This document shows positions 21,176 to 34,430 of a stretch of DNA of 64,000 bases, piece after piece (position 1 is the stretch's first letter; every line of letters starts with the position of its first letter). The notes under the pieces are model-generated. The model saw only the letters and a list, made by a program, of their open reading frames with translations, was not told where the DNA came from and did no database searches. The position numbers were made by a program, and so were the translations under genes. The stretch comes from Hybos culiciformis (Eukaryota > Arthropoda > Insecta > Diptera > Hybotidae). The stretch is from NCBI GenBank assembly GCA_964007475.1, contig OZ023273.1:114065812-114129811 (forward strand), in the 5' to 3' direction.

Positions 21176-21658
21176 TCATTTATCAAAATTCTTAAAAATA
21201 ATCATTTTTTTCAAAATTCTTAAAAATAACAATTTATAAAAAACAAGTCGTCTTGGTGTCAATTGTGGCTCCTGTTTCTTTTTATTAATTTTTATTGTTA
21301 ATCTCTTAGCATATCGATCTATATTCTGCGCTTCTAAATATATACACAACTCGAATTGTTCATAGTGTTTGAGCGAAGAATTTTTTCCAGATCTAGCGGT
21401 TGCTTTTCGTTTCATATTGTCCTTGACAAGCTTCTTGGTTAAACGTAATTTTGCTGCATAATATTCTTTGCTTCTTTTTTGATTCAAATGATTTTTGTAA
21501 ACAAACAAACGAAATTTTAAAGCTGGACTTTTGGGTGAATCTGATTGATTCAGACGTTTCTGATATTTGGTATTTGGTGTTCTTAATTCAATAATTCTGC
21601 AGTTATTTGCTGAGTTTGTTTTTGACTCTTTATTATTTTTGAAGTAAAAATTACCCAT
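21176..21658 (-). CDS. gene A copy 5 (160 codons)
   Basis: No LKK; Lys13 (KESKTNS) in place of Asn. The protein is identical to copy 6. Confidence 0.6.
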   Translation of the reverse strand: MGNFYFKNNKESKTNSANNCRIIELRTPNTKYQKRLNQSDSPKSPALKFRLFVYKNHLNQKRSKEYYAAKLRLTKKLVKDNMKRKATARSGKNSSLKHYEQFELCIYLEAQNIDRYAKRLTIKINKKKQEPQLTPRRLVFYKLLFLRILKKMIIFKNFDK

Positions 21659-21934
21659 ATTTTTAATTTTATTTTGATGTTATTATGTTATGAATTTTTC
21701 AATACAAATGACAAGTAACATAATTTTGAATCTTATTTATAATCACTGAATCTGAGTCAGGTAGTTTGAAATAAGACTCATAATATATAAGTTTTGTATG
21801 TATACATTCAATTACCATAATAAATATTTGTAGGTAAAAAAGTTTGAATTATATTACCTGCGAAAAATTTGTGTACCTACCTACTAATCTATCTATGATT
21901 AAGAATAATAAAAGTTTATGTAATCTTTCTTACT

Positions 21935-23447
21935 AATTTTGTGTATTAAACTAAAATTACTCCACCTTTTGGGCAACATTTGTACTACAGAAATGAAACA
22001 AAAAAAAAACCATTTCCCAGACCTTTCCAACAAAAAAAAATTTTAAGACTCGAATATAAATAAAAGAGGTATGCCAAATTAAAAAAATTACGAAAAAAAA
22101 AATGTCCGTTATTATTCAAAAACTCAATTTTAAAGAACGACTCCATAACAAAAAATACTGAAAAACCAAAATTTATGAGGACATGTTTTTAGGAAATGCA
22201 TGTTGGAACGTGAATGAACGGATGGAACGTTCGAATAATTTAAAACAATTATCTACTACTAAAAAACGTAAAAACAACTCGTGAGTGAGATTTTGAATGA
22301 TTCGGAGACAGAGGTGGACTGGCCTAACAAGCTAGAAGGAGTTTCCTGGTGGGCGGTACTAAAATCTGTTGTCTAAAATTATAATGTTTTCTTTTAATTT
22401 TTTTTTTAAGCTTGAGAAAATTTTTTTACAAAGAAAATTTGAATTTCCCGGTCCTAAATTCATTCCCAGTCCAGCCCTGTTCGGAGATACTCGATTTTAT
22501 AGAACTTGCCATATGCTTTTCAGAAATTATTGTAAAATCAGATGGGATTAAATACTGAAAAAACAAATTACAATAGTAAAAAGTTTAGGTTATAAGTTTG
22601 GAAAAGAAAATTGGAAAGAAAATGAAATTGATGTGGAAGAAACATTAAAAAAAATAATTTCAAAGCTTGTATGACAATGTCTATGAAAGTGAAATGGAAG
22701 AGGAGTCTGTTTAAAACAGTTCTCGAAAATATATACAGTAAAAACAACACTAAAACTGAGCAAAAATCGAACCAAAAAACTTGAAAACTGGTTTTATATA
22801 AAATGCCGCCAATCCGAAAGTACTGGACCGATTTCACTTGCGAATACGGCTTTGGAGAGGTATAAAGATGTACTTTTTGACTGCGGAGTTTGAAAAATAT
22901 CGTACGTAAGATCATGGAGTACAACTTTTTTGAAAATGACTAAAAATGGTCATTTTTTTGTATGGGGAAATTCTAAGAAGTGAATTATCTTCTAAAACAT
23001 TAAAAAATTTTAACCTGTGAAAGCGGCTTTTTAAAGTGGTCTGGAAGACCTTTTCAAAATGGTATAGAGTGACCAAATCGGTTGAAAATTGAGGGAGTAC
23101 ATTCAAATGAAAAAACACATTTTTTGTTTTGTCAGTGTTTTTAGGGTTTCTATATGGGTTAAACTGGCAACACCGAGTTGTCAGCACCTGCAAAGAAAAC
23201 CCGCATGAATACCTACTTAAAATGATATCTGAAAATATTCTTGTAAATTTAACAACAGAGAGATGATAGTTTGAAGTTTCAAAATTTTCCAAGCCTTCTG
23301 CCACAAGAATCGTCATAGCTCCCAAAAAAATTTTTTTTTTTTAAATCTGAAATTCAAAAACTTAGGTCAAATATCAGCCTATAAAATAAATGTAAAATGA
23401 AAGTCTAACGATTAACTTGAAAAAATGAAAAAAATGTCAGGTTGCTA
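21935..23447. mobile_element. hAT-like element, 5'-truncated (unit 5)
   Basis: Right terminus intact; GCGAATACGGC variant shared with unit 4. Confidence 0.75.
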
Positions 23448-24118
23448 TATATATTGGACCGAGATCACTTGATATATTGCACCGAGATGACTTGATTAAG
23501 TTAAAAGACTCCTTTAAATAGTTGGGTCTTCATTTAGCTTAAAAAAAAAAACTCACATTGACAAAACCCTAAAAAAAATGCGATTATGTCGTAAATCGAA
23601 ACTCTAACAACAAAACAAATTATCTAAATTCTAAATTATCGGCGTTCTAAGGTTTTAATAATATTTTCCTTCAAATAGTAACAAATTATGTATGATTATG
23701 ATAGTCAGTGTTAAAATACGAAATTATAAGTTGTAATGTATTCTTTATTTTCTAAATCTCAAAACTTGAAATGAAATGATACTTCTACTACTTAATTGTA
23801 TATTTTTTTTAAGAAAAAATTGATAAGCTTGGACAATATTTTCTTTAGTAGTCAAAAAAATGGTAAAAGATTTATGAAATAACACTCTATTAAATATGTC
23901 AGCTACAATAAAACCTTCTTCTATATAAAATATATTAATTAAAAAAAACATTTAAAATGCAGAAATATATAATTCTTGAAATAAAAGATATAATTGTTTT
24001 TAGAAAAAAAAAAAAATAGTAGATAATTTATTTAGTTTAAAATTGTGAAAACTTATATGTAATATGTATTGTATGTGTACAAAGTTAAAAACTAAATTAC
24101 AAAAATTCTTAAAAATAA

Positions 24119-24601
24119 TCATTTATCAAAATTCTTAAAAATAATCATTTTTTTCAAAATTCTTAAAAATAACAATTTATAAAAAACAAGTCGTCTTGGT
24201 GTCAATTGTGGCTCCTGTTTCTTTTTATTAATTTTTATTGTTAATCTCTTAGCATATCGATCTATATTCTGCGCTTCTAAATATATACACAACTCGAATT
24301 GTTCATAGTGTTTGAGCGAAGAATTTTTTCCAGATCTAGCGGTTGCTTTTCGTTTCATATTGTCCTTGACAAGCTTCTTGGTTAAACGTAATTTTGCTGC
24401 ATAATATTCTTTGCTTCTTTTTTGATTCAAATGATTTTTGTAAACAAACAAACGAAATTTTAAAGCTGGACTTTTGGGTGAATCTGATTGATTCAGACGT
24501 TTCTGATATTTGGTATTTGGTGTTCTTAATTCAATAATTCTGCAGTTATTTGCTGAGTTTGTTTTTGACTCTTTATTATTTTTGAAGTAAAAATTACCCA
24601 T
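24119..24601 (-). CDS. gene A copy 6 (160 codons)
   Basis: Amino-acid sequence identical to copy 5. Confidence 0.6.
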   Translation of the reverse strand: MGNFYFKNNKESKTNSANNCRIIELRTPNTKYQKRLNQSDSPKSPALKFRLFVYKNHLNQKRSKEYYAAKLRLTKKLVKDNMKRKATARSGKNSSLKHYEQFELCIYLEAQNIDRYAKRLTIKINKKKQEPQLTPRRLVFYKLLFLRILKKMIIFKNFDK

Positions 24602-24877
24602 ATTTTTAATTTTATTTTGATGTTATTATGTTATGAATTTTTCAATACAAATGACAAGTAACATAATTTTGAATCTTATTTATAATCACTGAATCTGAGT
24701 CAGGTAGTTTGAAATAAGACTCATAATATATAAGTTTTGTATGTATACATTCAATTACCATAATAAATATTTGTAGGTAAAAAAGTTTGAATTATATTAC
24801 CTGCGAAAAATTTGTGTACCTACCTACTAATCTATCTATGATTAAGAATAATAAAAGTTTATGTAATCTTTCTTACT

Positions 24878-26389
24878 AATTTTGTGTATTAAACTAAAAT
24901 TACTCCACCTTTTGGGCAACATTTGTACTACAGAAATGAAACAAAAAAAAAACCATTTCCCAGACCTTTCCAACAAAAAAAAATTTTAAGACTCGAATAT
25001 AAATAAAAGAGGTATGCCAAATTAAAAAAATTACGAAAAAAAAAATGTCCGTTATTATTCAAAAACTCAATTTTAAAGAACGACTCCATAACAAAAAATA
25101 CTGAAAAACCAAAATTTATGAGGACATGTTTTTAGGAAATGCATGTTGGAACGTGAATGAACGGATGGAACGTTCGAATAATTTAAAACAATTATCTACT
25201 ACTAAAAAACGTAAAAACAACTCGTGAGTGAGATTTTGAATGATTCGGAGACAGAGGTGGACTGGCCTAACAAGCTAGAAGGAGTTTCCTGGTGGGCGGT
25301 ACTAAAATCTGTTGTCTAAAATTATAATGTTTTCTTTTAATTTTTTTTTTAAGCTTGAGAAAATTTTTTTACAAAGAAAATTTGAATTTCCCGGTCCTAA
25401 ATTCATTCCCAGTCCAGCCCTGTTCGGAGATACTCGATTTTATAGAACTTGCCATATGCTTTTCAGAAATTATTGTAAAATCAGATGGGATTAAATACTG
25501 AAAAAACAAATTACAATAGTAAAAAGTTTAGGTTATAAGTTTGGAAAAGAAAATTGGAAAGAAAATGAAATTGATGTGGAAGAAACATTAAAAAAAATAA
25601 TTTCAAAGCTTGTATGACAATGTCTATGAAAGTGAAATGGAAGAGGAGTCTGTTTAAAACAGTTCTCGAAAATATATACAGTAAAAACAACACTAAAACT
25701 GAGCAAAAATCGAACCAAAAAACTTGAAAACTGGTTTTATATAAAATGCCGCCAATCCGAAAGTACTGGACCGATTTCACTTGCGAAAGCGGCTTTGGAG
25801 AGGTATAAAGATGTACTTTTTGACTGCGGAGTTTGAAAAATATCGTACGTAAGATCATGGAGTACAACTTTTTTGAAAATGACTAAAAATGGTCATTTTT
25901 TTGTATGGGGAAATTCTAAGAAGTGAATTATCTTCTAAAACATTAAAAAATTTCAACCTGCGAAAGCGGCTTTTTAAAGTGGTCTGGAAGACCTTTTCAA
26001 AATGGTATAGAGTGACCAAATCGGTTGAAAATTGAGGGAGTACATTCAAATGAAAAAACACATTTTTTGTTTTGTCAGTGTTTTTAGGGTTTCTATATGG
26101 GTTAAACTGGCAACACCGAGTTGTCAGCACCTGCAAAGAAAACCCGCATGAATACCTACTTAAAATGATATCTGAAAATATTCTTGTAAATTTAACAACA
26201 GAGAGATGATAGTTTGAAGTTTCAAAATTTTCCAGCCTTCTGCCACAAGAATCGTCATAACTCCCAAAAAAAATTTTTTTTTTTAAATCTGAAATTCAAA
26301 AACTTAGGTCAAATATCAGCCTATAAAATAAATGTAAAATGAAAGTCTAACGATTAACTTGAAAAAATGAAAAAAATGTCAGGTTGCTA
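24878..26389. mobile_element. hAT-like element, 5'-truncated (unit 6)
   Basis: Right terminus intact. Confidence 0.75.
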
Positions 26390-27048
26390 TATATATTGGA
26401 CCGAGATCACTTGATATATTGCACCGAGATGACTTGATTAAGTTAAAAGACTCCTTTAAATAGTTGGGTCTTCATTTAGCTTAAAAAAAAAAACAAAACC
26501 CTAAAAAAATGCGATTATGTAGTAAATCGAAACTCTAACAACAAAACAAATTATCTAAATTCTAAATTATCGGCGTTCTAAGGTTTTAATAATATTTTCC
26601 TTCAAATAGTAACAAATTATGTATGATTATGATAGTCAGTGTTAAAATACGAAATTATAAGTTGTAATGTATTCTTTATTTTCTAAATCTCAAAACTTGA
26701 AATGAAATGATACTTCTACTACTTAATTGTATATTTTTTTTAAGAAAAAATTGATAAGCTTGGACAATATTTTCTTTAGTAGTCAAAAAAATGGTAAAAG
26801 ATTTATGAAATAACACTCTATTAAATATGTCAGCTACAATAAAACCTTCTTCTATATAAAATATATTAATCAAAAAAAACATTTAAAATGCAGAAATATA
26901 TAATTCTTGAAATAAAAGATATAATTGTTTTTAGAAAAAAAAAAAATAGTAGATAATTTATTTAGTTTAAAATTGTGAAAACTTATATGTAATATGTATT
27001 GTATGTGTACAAAGTTAAAAACTAAATTACAAAAATTCTTAAAAATAA

Positions 27049-27457
27049 TCATTTATCAAAATTCTTAAAAATAATCATTTTTTTCAAAATTCTTAAAAAT
27101 AACAATTTATAAAAAACAAGTCGTCTTGGTGTTAATTGTGGCTCCTGTTTCTTTAACTTCTTTTTATTAATTTTTATTGTTAATCTCTTAGCATATCGAT
27201 CTATATTCTGCGCTTCTAAATATATACACAACTCGAATTGTTCATTTGAGCGAAGAATTTTTTCCAGATCTAGCGGTTGCTTTTCGTTTCATATTGTCCT
27301 TGACAAGCTTCTTGGTTAAACGTAATTTTGCTGCATAATATTCTTTGCTTCTTTTTTGATTCAAATGATTTTTGTAAACAAACAAACGAAATTTTAAAGC
27401 TGGACTTTTGGGTAATAGCTCCCAAAAAAAATTTTTTTTTTTAAATCTGAAATTCAA
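27049..27457 (-). pseudogene. gene A copy 7, truncated, frameshifted and fused
   Basis: A 5-base deletion near 27244 (TTCATTTGAGC for TTCATAGTGTTTGAGC) splits the frame. The first 43 codons are replaced at about 27414 by sequence from the right part of the hAT-like element, giving an unrelated open start without ATG. The TATA box and start codon are lost, so it is a dead copy. Confidence 0.85.
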
Positions 27458-27547
27458 AAACTTAGGTCAAATATCAGCCTATAAAATAAATGTAAAATGA
27501 AAGTCTAACGATTAACTTGAAAAAATGAAAAAAATGTCAGGTTGCTA
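27415..27547. mobile_element. hAT-like element, last 133 bp (unit 7)
   Basis: From ATAGCTCCCAAAAA to TGTCAGGTTGCTA; joined directly to gene A copy 7. Confidence 0.8.
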
Positions 27548-28215
27548 TATATATTGGACCGAGATCACTTGATATATTGCACCGAGATGACTTGATTAAG
27601 TTAAAAGACTCCTTTAAATAGTTGGGTCTTCATTTAGCTTAAAAAAAAAAACTCACATTGACAAAACCCTAAAAAAATGCGATTATGTCGTAAATCGAAA
27701 CTCTAACAACAAAACAAATTATCTAAATTCTAAATTATCGGCGTTCTAAGGTTTTAATAATATTTTCCTTCAAATAGTAACAAATTATGTATGATTATGA
27801 TAGTCAGTGTTAAAATACGAAATTATAAGTTGTAATGTATTCTTTATTTTCTAAATCTCAAAATTTGAAATGAAATGATACTTCTACTACTTAATTGTAT
27901 ATTTTTTTTAAGAAAAAATTGATAAGCTTGGACAATATTTTCTTTAGTAGTCAAAAAAATGGTAAAAGATTTATGAAAAAACACTCTATTAAATATGTCA
28001 GCTACAATAAAACCTTCTTCTATATAAAATATATTAATTAAAAAAAACATTTAAAATGCAGAAATATATAATTCTTGAAATAAAAGATATAATTGTTTTT
28101 AGAAAAAAAAAAATAGTAGATAATTTATTTAGTTTAAAATTGTGAAAACTTATATGTAATATGTATTGTATGTGTACAAAGTTAAAAACTAAATTACAAA
28201 AATTCTTAAAAATAA

Positions 28216-28707
28216 TCATTTATCAAAATTCTTAAAAATAATCATTTTTTTCAAAATTCTTAAAAATAACAATTTATAAAAAACAAGTTGTCTTGGTGTC
28301 AATTGTGGCTCCTGTTTCTTTAACTTCTTTTTATTAATTTTTATTGTTAATCTCTTAGCATATCGATCTATATTCTGCGCTTCTAAATATATACACAACT
28401 CGAATTGTTCATAGTGTTTGAGCGAAGAATTTTTTCCAGATCTAGCGGTTGCTTTTCGTTTCATATTGTCCTTGACAAGCTTCTTGGTTAAACGTAATTT
28501 TGCTGCATAATATTCTTTGCTTCTTTTTTGATTCAAATGATTTTTGTAAACAAACAAACGAAATTTTAAAGCTGGACTTTTGGGTGAATCTGATTGATTC
28601 AGACGTTTCTGATATTTGGTATTTGGTGTTCTTAATTCAATAATTCTGCAGTTATTTGCTGAGTTTGTATTTGACTCTTTATTATTTTTGAAGTAAAAAT
28701 TACCCAT
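28216..28707 (-). CDS. gene A copy 8 (163 codons)
   Basis: Carries LKK; Gln in TPRQLVF. Confidence 0.6.
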   Translation of the reverse strand: MGNFYFKNNKESNTNSANNCRIIELRTPNTKYQKRLNQSDSPKSPALKFRLFVYKNHLNQKRSKEYYAAKLRLTKKLVKDNMKRKATARSGKNSSLKHYEQFELCIYLEAQNIDRYAKRLTIKINKKKLKKQEPQLTPRQLVFYKLLFLRILKKMIIFKNFDK

Positions 28708-28983
28708 ATTTTTAATTTTATTTTGATGTTATTATGTTATGAATTTTTCAATACAAATGACAAGTAACATAATTTTGAATCTTATTTATAATCACTGAAT
28801 CTGAGTCAGGTAGTTTGAAATAAGACTCATAATATATAAGTTTTGTATGTATACATTCAATTACCATAATAAATATTTGTAGGTAAAAAAGTTTGAATTA
28901 TATTACCTGCGACAAATTTGTGTACCTACCTACTAATCTATCTATGATTAAGAATAATAAAAGTTTATGTAATCTTTCTTACT

Positions 28984-30497
28984 AATTTTGTGTATTAAAC
29001 TAAAATTACTCCACCTTTTGGGCAACATTTGTACTACAGAAATGAAACAAAAAAAAAAACCATTTCCCAGACCTTTCCAACAAAAAAAAATTTTAAGAAT
29101 CGAATATAAATAAAAGAGGTATGCCAAATTAAAAAAATTACGAAAAAAAAAATGTCCGTTATTATTCAAAAACTCAATTTTAAAGAACGACTCCATAACA
29201 AAAAATACTGAAAAACCAAAATTTATGAGGACATGTTTTTAGGAAATGCATGTTGGAACGTGAATGAACGGATGAAACGTTCGAATAATTTAAAACAATT
29301 ATCTACTACTAAAAAACGTAAAAACAACTCGTGAGTGAGATTTTGAATGATTCGGAGACAGAGGTGGACTGGCCTAACAAGCTAGAGGGAGTTTCCTGGT
29401 GGGCGGTACTAAAATCTGTTGTCTAAAATTATAATGTTTTCTTTTAATTTTTTTTTTAAGCTTGAGAAAATTTTTTTACAAAGAAAATTTGAATTTCCCG
29501 GTTCTAAATTCATTCCCAGTCCAGCCCTGTTCGGAGATACTCGATTTTATAGAACTTGCCATATGTTTTTCACAAATTATTGTAAAATCAGATGGGATTA
29601 AATACTGAAAAAACAAATTACAATAGTAAAAAGTTTAGGTTATAAGTTTGGAAAAGAAAATTGGAAAGAAAATGAAATTGATGTGGAAGAAACATTAAAA
29701 AAAATAATTTCAAAGCTTGTATGACAATGTCTATGAAAGTGAAATGGAAGAGGAGTCTGTTTAAAACAGTTCTCGAAAATATATACAGTAAAAACAACAC
29801 TAAAACTGAGCAAAAATCGAACCAAAAAACTTGAAAACTGGTTTTATATAAAATGCCGCCAATCCGAAAGTACTGGACCGATTTCACTTGCGGAAGCGAC
29901 TTTGGAGAGGTATAAAGATGTACTTTTTGACTGCGGAGTTTGAAAAATATCGTGCGTAAGATCATGGAGTACAACTTTTTTGAAAATGACTAAAAATGGT
30001 CATTTTTTTGTATGGGGAAATTCTAAGAAGTGAATTATCTTCTAAAACATTAAAAAATTTCAACCTGCGAAAGCGGCTTTTTAAAGTGGTCTGGAAGACC
30101 TTTTCAAAATGGTATAGAGTGACCAAATCGGTTGAAAATTGAGGGAGTACATTCAAATGAAAAAACACATTTTTTGTTTTGTCAGTGTTTTTAGGGTTTC
30201 TATATGGGTTAAACTGGCAACACCGAGTTGTCAGCACCTGCAAAGAAAACCCGCATGAATACCTACTTAAAATGATATCTGAAAATATTCTTGTAAATTT
30301 AACAACAGAGAGATGATAGTTTGAAGTTTCAAAATTTTCCAAGCCTTCTGCCACAAGAATCGTCATAGCTCCCAAAAAAATTTTTTTTTTTTAAATCTGA
30401 AATTTAAAAACTTAGGTCAAATATCAGCCTATAAAATAAATGTAAAATGAAAGTCTAACGATTAACTTGAAAAAATGAAAAAAATGTCAGGTTGCTA
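28984..30497. mobile_element. hAT-like element, 5'-truncated (unit 8)
   Basis: Right terminus intact. Shares the CATATGTTTTTCACAAATT variant with units 4 and 10. Confidence 0.75.
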
Positions 30498-31167
30498 TAT
30501 ATATTGGACCGAGATCACTTGATATATTGCACCGAGATGACTTGATTAAGTTAAAAGACTCCTTTAAATAGTTGGGTCTTCATTTAGCTTAAAAAAAAAA
30601 ACTCACATTGACAAAACCCTAAAAAAATGCGATTATGTCGTAAATCGAAACTCTAACAACAAAACAAATTATCTAAATTCTAAATTATCGGCGTTCTAAG
30701 GTTTTAATAATATTTTCCTTCAAATAGTAACAAATTATGTATGATTATGATAGTCAGTGTTAAAATACGAAATTATAAGTTGTAATGTATTCTTTATTTT
30801 CTAAATCTCAAAACTTGAAATGAAATGATACTTCTACTACTTAATTGTATATTTTTTTTAAGAAAAAATTGATAAGCTTGGACAATATTTTCTTTAGTAG
30901 TCAAAAAAATGGTAAAAGATTTATGAAATAACACTCTATTAAATATGTCAGCTACAATAAAACCTTCTTCTATATAAAATATATTAATTAAAAAAAACAT
31001 TTAAAATGCAGAAATATATAATTCTTGAAATAAAAGATATAATTGTTTTTAGAAAAAAAAAAAAATAGTAGATAATTTATTTAGTTTAAAATTGTGAAAA
31101 CTTATATGTAATATGTATTGTATGTGTACAAAGTTAAAAACTAAATTACAAAAATTCTTAAAAATAA

Positions 31168-31659
31168 TCATTTATCAAAATTCTTAAAAATAATCATTTT
31201 TTTCAAAATTCTTAAAAATAACAATTTATAAAAAACAAGTCGTCTTGGTGTCAATTGTGGCTCCTGTTTCTTTAACTTCTTTTTATTAATTTTTATTGTT
31301 AATCTCTTAGCATATCGATCTATATTCTGCGCTTCTAAATATATACACAACTCGAATTGTTCATAGTGTTTGAGCGAAGAATTTTTTCTAGATCTAGCGG
31401 TTGCTTTTCGTTTCATATTGTCCTTGACAAGCTTCTTGGTTAAACGTAATTTTGCTGCATAATATTCTTTGCTTCTTTTTTGATTCAAATGATTTTTGTA
31501 AACAAACAAACGAAATTTTAAAGCTGGACTTTTGGGTGAATCTGATTGATTCAGACGTTTCTGATATTTGGTATTTGGTGTTCTTAATTCAATAATTCTG
31601 CAGTTATTTGCTGAGTTTGTATTTGACTCTTTATTATTTTTGAAGTAAAAATTACCCAT
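31168..31659 (-). CDS. gene A copy 9 (163 codons)
   Basis: Carries LKK; Arg in ATARSRKNSS. Confidence 0.6.
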   Translation of the reverse strand: MGNFYFKNNKESNTNSANNCRIIELRTPNTKYQKRLNQSDSPKSPALKFRLFVYKNHLNQKRSKEYYAAKLRLTKKLVKDNMKRKATARSRKNSSLKHYEQFELCIYLEAQNIDRYAKRLTIKINKKKLKKQEPQLTPRRLVFYKLLFLRILKKMIIFKNFDK

Positions 31660-32416
31660 ATTTTAAATTTTATTTTGATGTTATTATGTTATGAATTTTT
31701 CAATACAAATGACAAGTAACATAATTTTGAATCTTATTTATAATCACTGAATCTGAGTCAGGTAGTTTGAAATAAGACTCATAATATATAAGTTTTGTAT
31801 GTATACATTCAATTACCATAATAAATATTTGTAGGTAAAAAAGTTTGAATTATATTACCTGCGACAAATTTGTGTACCTACCTACTAATCTATCTATGAT
31901 TAAGAATAATAAAAGTTTATGTTATCTTTCTTACTAATGAATCAAAATAAAAGAAATATCAAAACTATTATTATATTTTATTCTAAAATTACAAAAAAAA
32001 AACAAAAAACCTTTAATACTTTGTTGTACAAAAATCTTAATATTCTGCGGCTAAAGAAAAAAAACACAGTATAGTTCATACACAGAAAAAAAAGAGTAGC
32101 CTTTTTATCTAAACTTCAAATAAAATCATCTAATGTTTGTGATTGAATTTTAGCCATTTAAACTGTTTAATTTCTCCAGCTATTCTTAATTAAATGATTT
32201 GCTACAAATCGTAATTATTTGATTCATTTACTAATTTAAATGAAATATCTAATTTGCATTATCCGTTTTTGACCCCTCAAATACAAAAAACAACTCAAAT
32301 GTTTTTTTTGATTTTTTTTTTATTTTATTTTTTGTGGTTTTTGGAACGTATTTCCTTATTCTACGCTTTTATGGAAAAATTTATTAAAAATTTGAACACT
32401 TTAGTGTCAATACAAA

Positions 32417-32561
32417 GTGTCGGTACACACTCCGACGCGATCATAGATTTTGAGCGAGCAATGATTCTTTTTTTTAGCTGCAGTTCCAAAAAATTTTGAA
32501 AATATCGCTGCTAAACCGCAGCGACCAAAAATATGATCGCGTCGGCGTCTGTCGGTACATG
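32417..32561. repeat. 145-bp imperfect inverted repeat
   Basis: TCGGTACACACTCCGACGCG at the left and the near complement of GTACCGACAGACGCCGACGC at the right, with CGATCATA/TATGATCG inside. Its GC-rich arms contrast with the surroundings. Paralogue at 40166-40310. Confidence 0.75.
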
Positions 32562-32750
32562 ATAAACAAAAAAAAAAAGTTAAAAAAAATTATTATATTT
32601 TTATTATATTTTTTTAGGTATTTTAATAAATATTGTGTTCTTTGGTTTGCATTAATAATTAATAGAAATAAAACAAAAAGAATAGTAAACATCCAATGAA
32701 ATTTATAAAATTAAAATCCAAAATTCTATCAAAGTTATCTATCAATATTA

Positions 32751-34430
32751 TCTGTACAAAATAATTCCGATGTTTCACATCTATCAAACGTCCCGCCGGC
32801 TCTTGTATTTTTATTGAACTTTGTATGAAAATTGATAAACTTAAATTTTATTTCAATTTATAAAATATTTATTAAATAAAATATTTAGTAAATAATAATT
32901 TTTTATTATTAACTAATTAATATTTCATAGTTCAAATAAAATTTAGATTTTCATATTAATTTCAATGTTAATAAAAATCTTGTATAATTTTGTCAGTATT
33001 ATTTTGCCAATATAAAGGCGCTATTCGGTACCAAGGCAAGTCAAGTCATCTGCCGGCGTTAGATATTTCGATACTTTGCCATTTTGGCTATGATATTTGT
33101 TTTTTTTTGTGTTGTAAACAACAAAAACAAAAAATTAAAATTTATAAGTAAATTAACGATACCTGTTAATTTTTTTAAAGTTTAAATAATGAGTCGACGC
33201 CGTCGCATTTTATATGATTTGATGAAAACTTAAATTTTATTTGATTTTATAAAATATTAATAAAATATTTAGAAAATATTATTTTTTTATTATTAACTAA
33301 TTAATATTTTATATTTCAAATAAAATTTAGATTTTCATACTAATTTCAATGTAAATAAATTTAAATTTTGTATAATTTTGTCAATATAAAGGCGCTATTC
33401 GGTACCAAGTCAAGTCAAGTCAAGTCGTCTGCCGGCGTTAGATATTTCGAAACTTTGCCACGGCTGACAATTGTTTTTTTTTTGTGTTGCAAAAACAACA
33501 AAAACAAAAAATTAAAATTTATAAGTATATTAACGATACCTGTTAATTTTTTTTAAGTTTTCTTTTCTGTACAAAATAATTCCGATGTTTCACATCTATC
33601 AAACGTCCCGCCGGCTCTTGTATTTTTTATTGAACTTTGTATGAAAATTGATAAACTTAAATTTTATTTCAATTTATAAAATATTTATAAAATTGAATAT
33701 TTAGTAAATATTAATTTTTTATTATTAACTAATTAATATTTTATAGTTCAAATAAAATTTAGATTTTCATACTAATTTCAATGTTAATAAAAATCTTGTA
33801 TAATTTTTCAGTATTATTTTGCCAATATAAAGGCGCTATTCGGTACCAAGGCAAGTCAAGTCGTCTGCCGGCGTTAAATATTTCGATACTTTGCCATTTT
33901 GGCTTCTGATATTTCTTTTTTTTTGTGTTGCAAAAACAACAAAAACAAAAAATTTAAATTTATAAGTATATTAACGATACCTGTTAATTTTAATTTTAAT
34001 TATAAGTTTTCTTTTCTGTACAAAATAATTCCGATGTTTCACATCTATCAAACGTCCCGCCGGCTCTTGTATTTTTTATTGAACTTTGTATGAAAATTGA
34101 TAAACTTAAATTTTATTTCAATTTATAAAATATTTATAAAATTGAATATTTAGTAAATATTAATTTTTTATTATTAACTAATTAATATTTTATAGTTCAA
34201 ATAAAATTTAGATTTTCATACTAATTTCAATGTTAATAAAAATCTTGTATAATTTTGTCCGTATTATTTTGCCAATATAAAGGCGCTTTTCGGTACCAAG
34301 GCGAGTCAAGTCGTCTGCCGGCGTTAAATATTTCAATACTTTGCCATTTTGGCTTATGATATTTCTTTTTTTTTGTGTTGCAAAAACAACAAAAACCAAA
34401 AATTTAAATTTATAAGTATTCACTTGTTTA
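32751..34430 (+). repeat. tandem repeat, about four copies of 375-450 bp
   Basis: The phrase ATAAAGGCGCTATTCGGTAC recurs at about 33013, 33388, 33828 and 34278, and TCTGTACAAAATAATTCCGA at 32751, 33566 and 34015. Unit 10 keeps one copy only. Contains repeated AGTCAAGTC and CTGCCGGCGTTA words. No ORF of note. Confidence 0.85.

Larger units (their letters stand above)
20505..23447. repeat. array unit 5 (short type; twin of unit 6)
   Basis: Shares private variants with unit 6 (AGACTCGAATATAAAT, GGATGGAACGTT, CCTGCGAAAAATTTG, TTTTTGACTC). The two differ by only a few bases over about 2943 bp. Confidence 0.85.
23448..26389. repeat. array unit 6 (short type; twin of unit 5)
   Basis: Near-identical to unit 5 up to about 25,700; then it has GCGAAAGCGG where unit 5 has GCGAATACGG, marking the edge of the recent duplication. 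Confidence 0.85.
26390..27547. repeat. array unit 7 (partial, 1.16 kb)
   Basis: Starts at the RT relic, passes into gene A, then at about 27414 jumps from the middle of gene A to the last 130 bp of the hAT-like element. Everything upstream of gene A is missing. Confidence 0.85.
27548..30497. repeat. array unit 8 (short type)
   Basis: Same deletion junction at about 28984. Confidence 0.85.

Noticed and set aside
32254..32699. Frames of 67-94 codons around the 145-bp inverted repeat.
   Set aside because: They follow the palindrome and homopolymer runs, and frames differ between the unit 9 and unit 10 copies.
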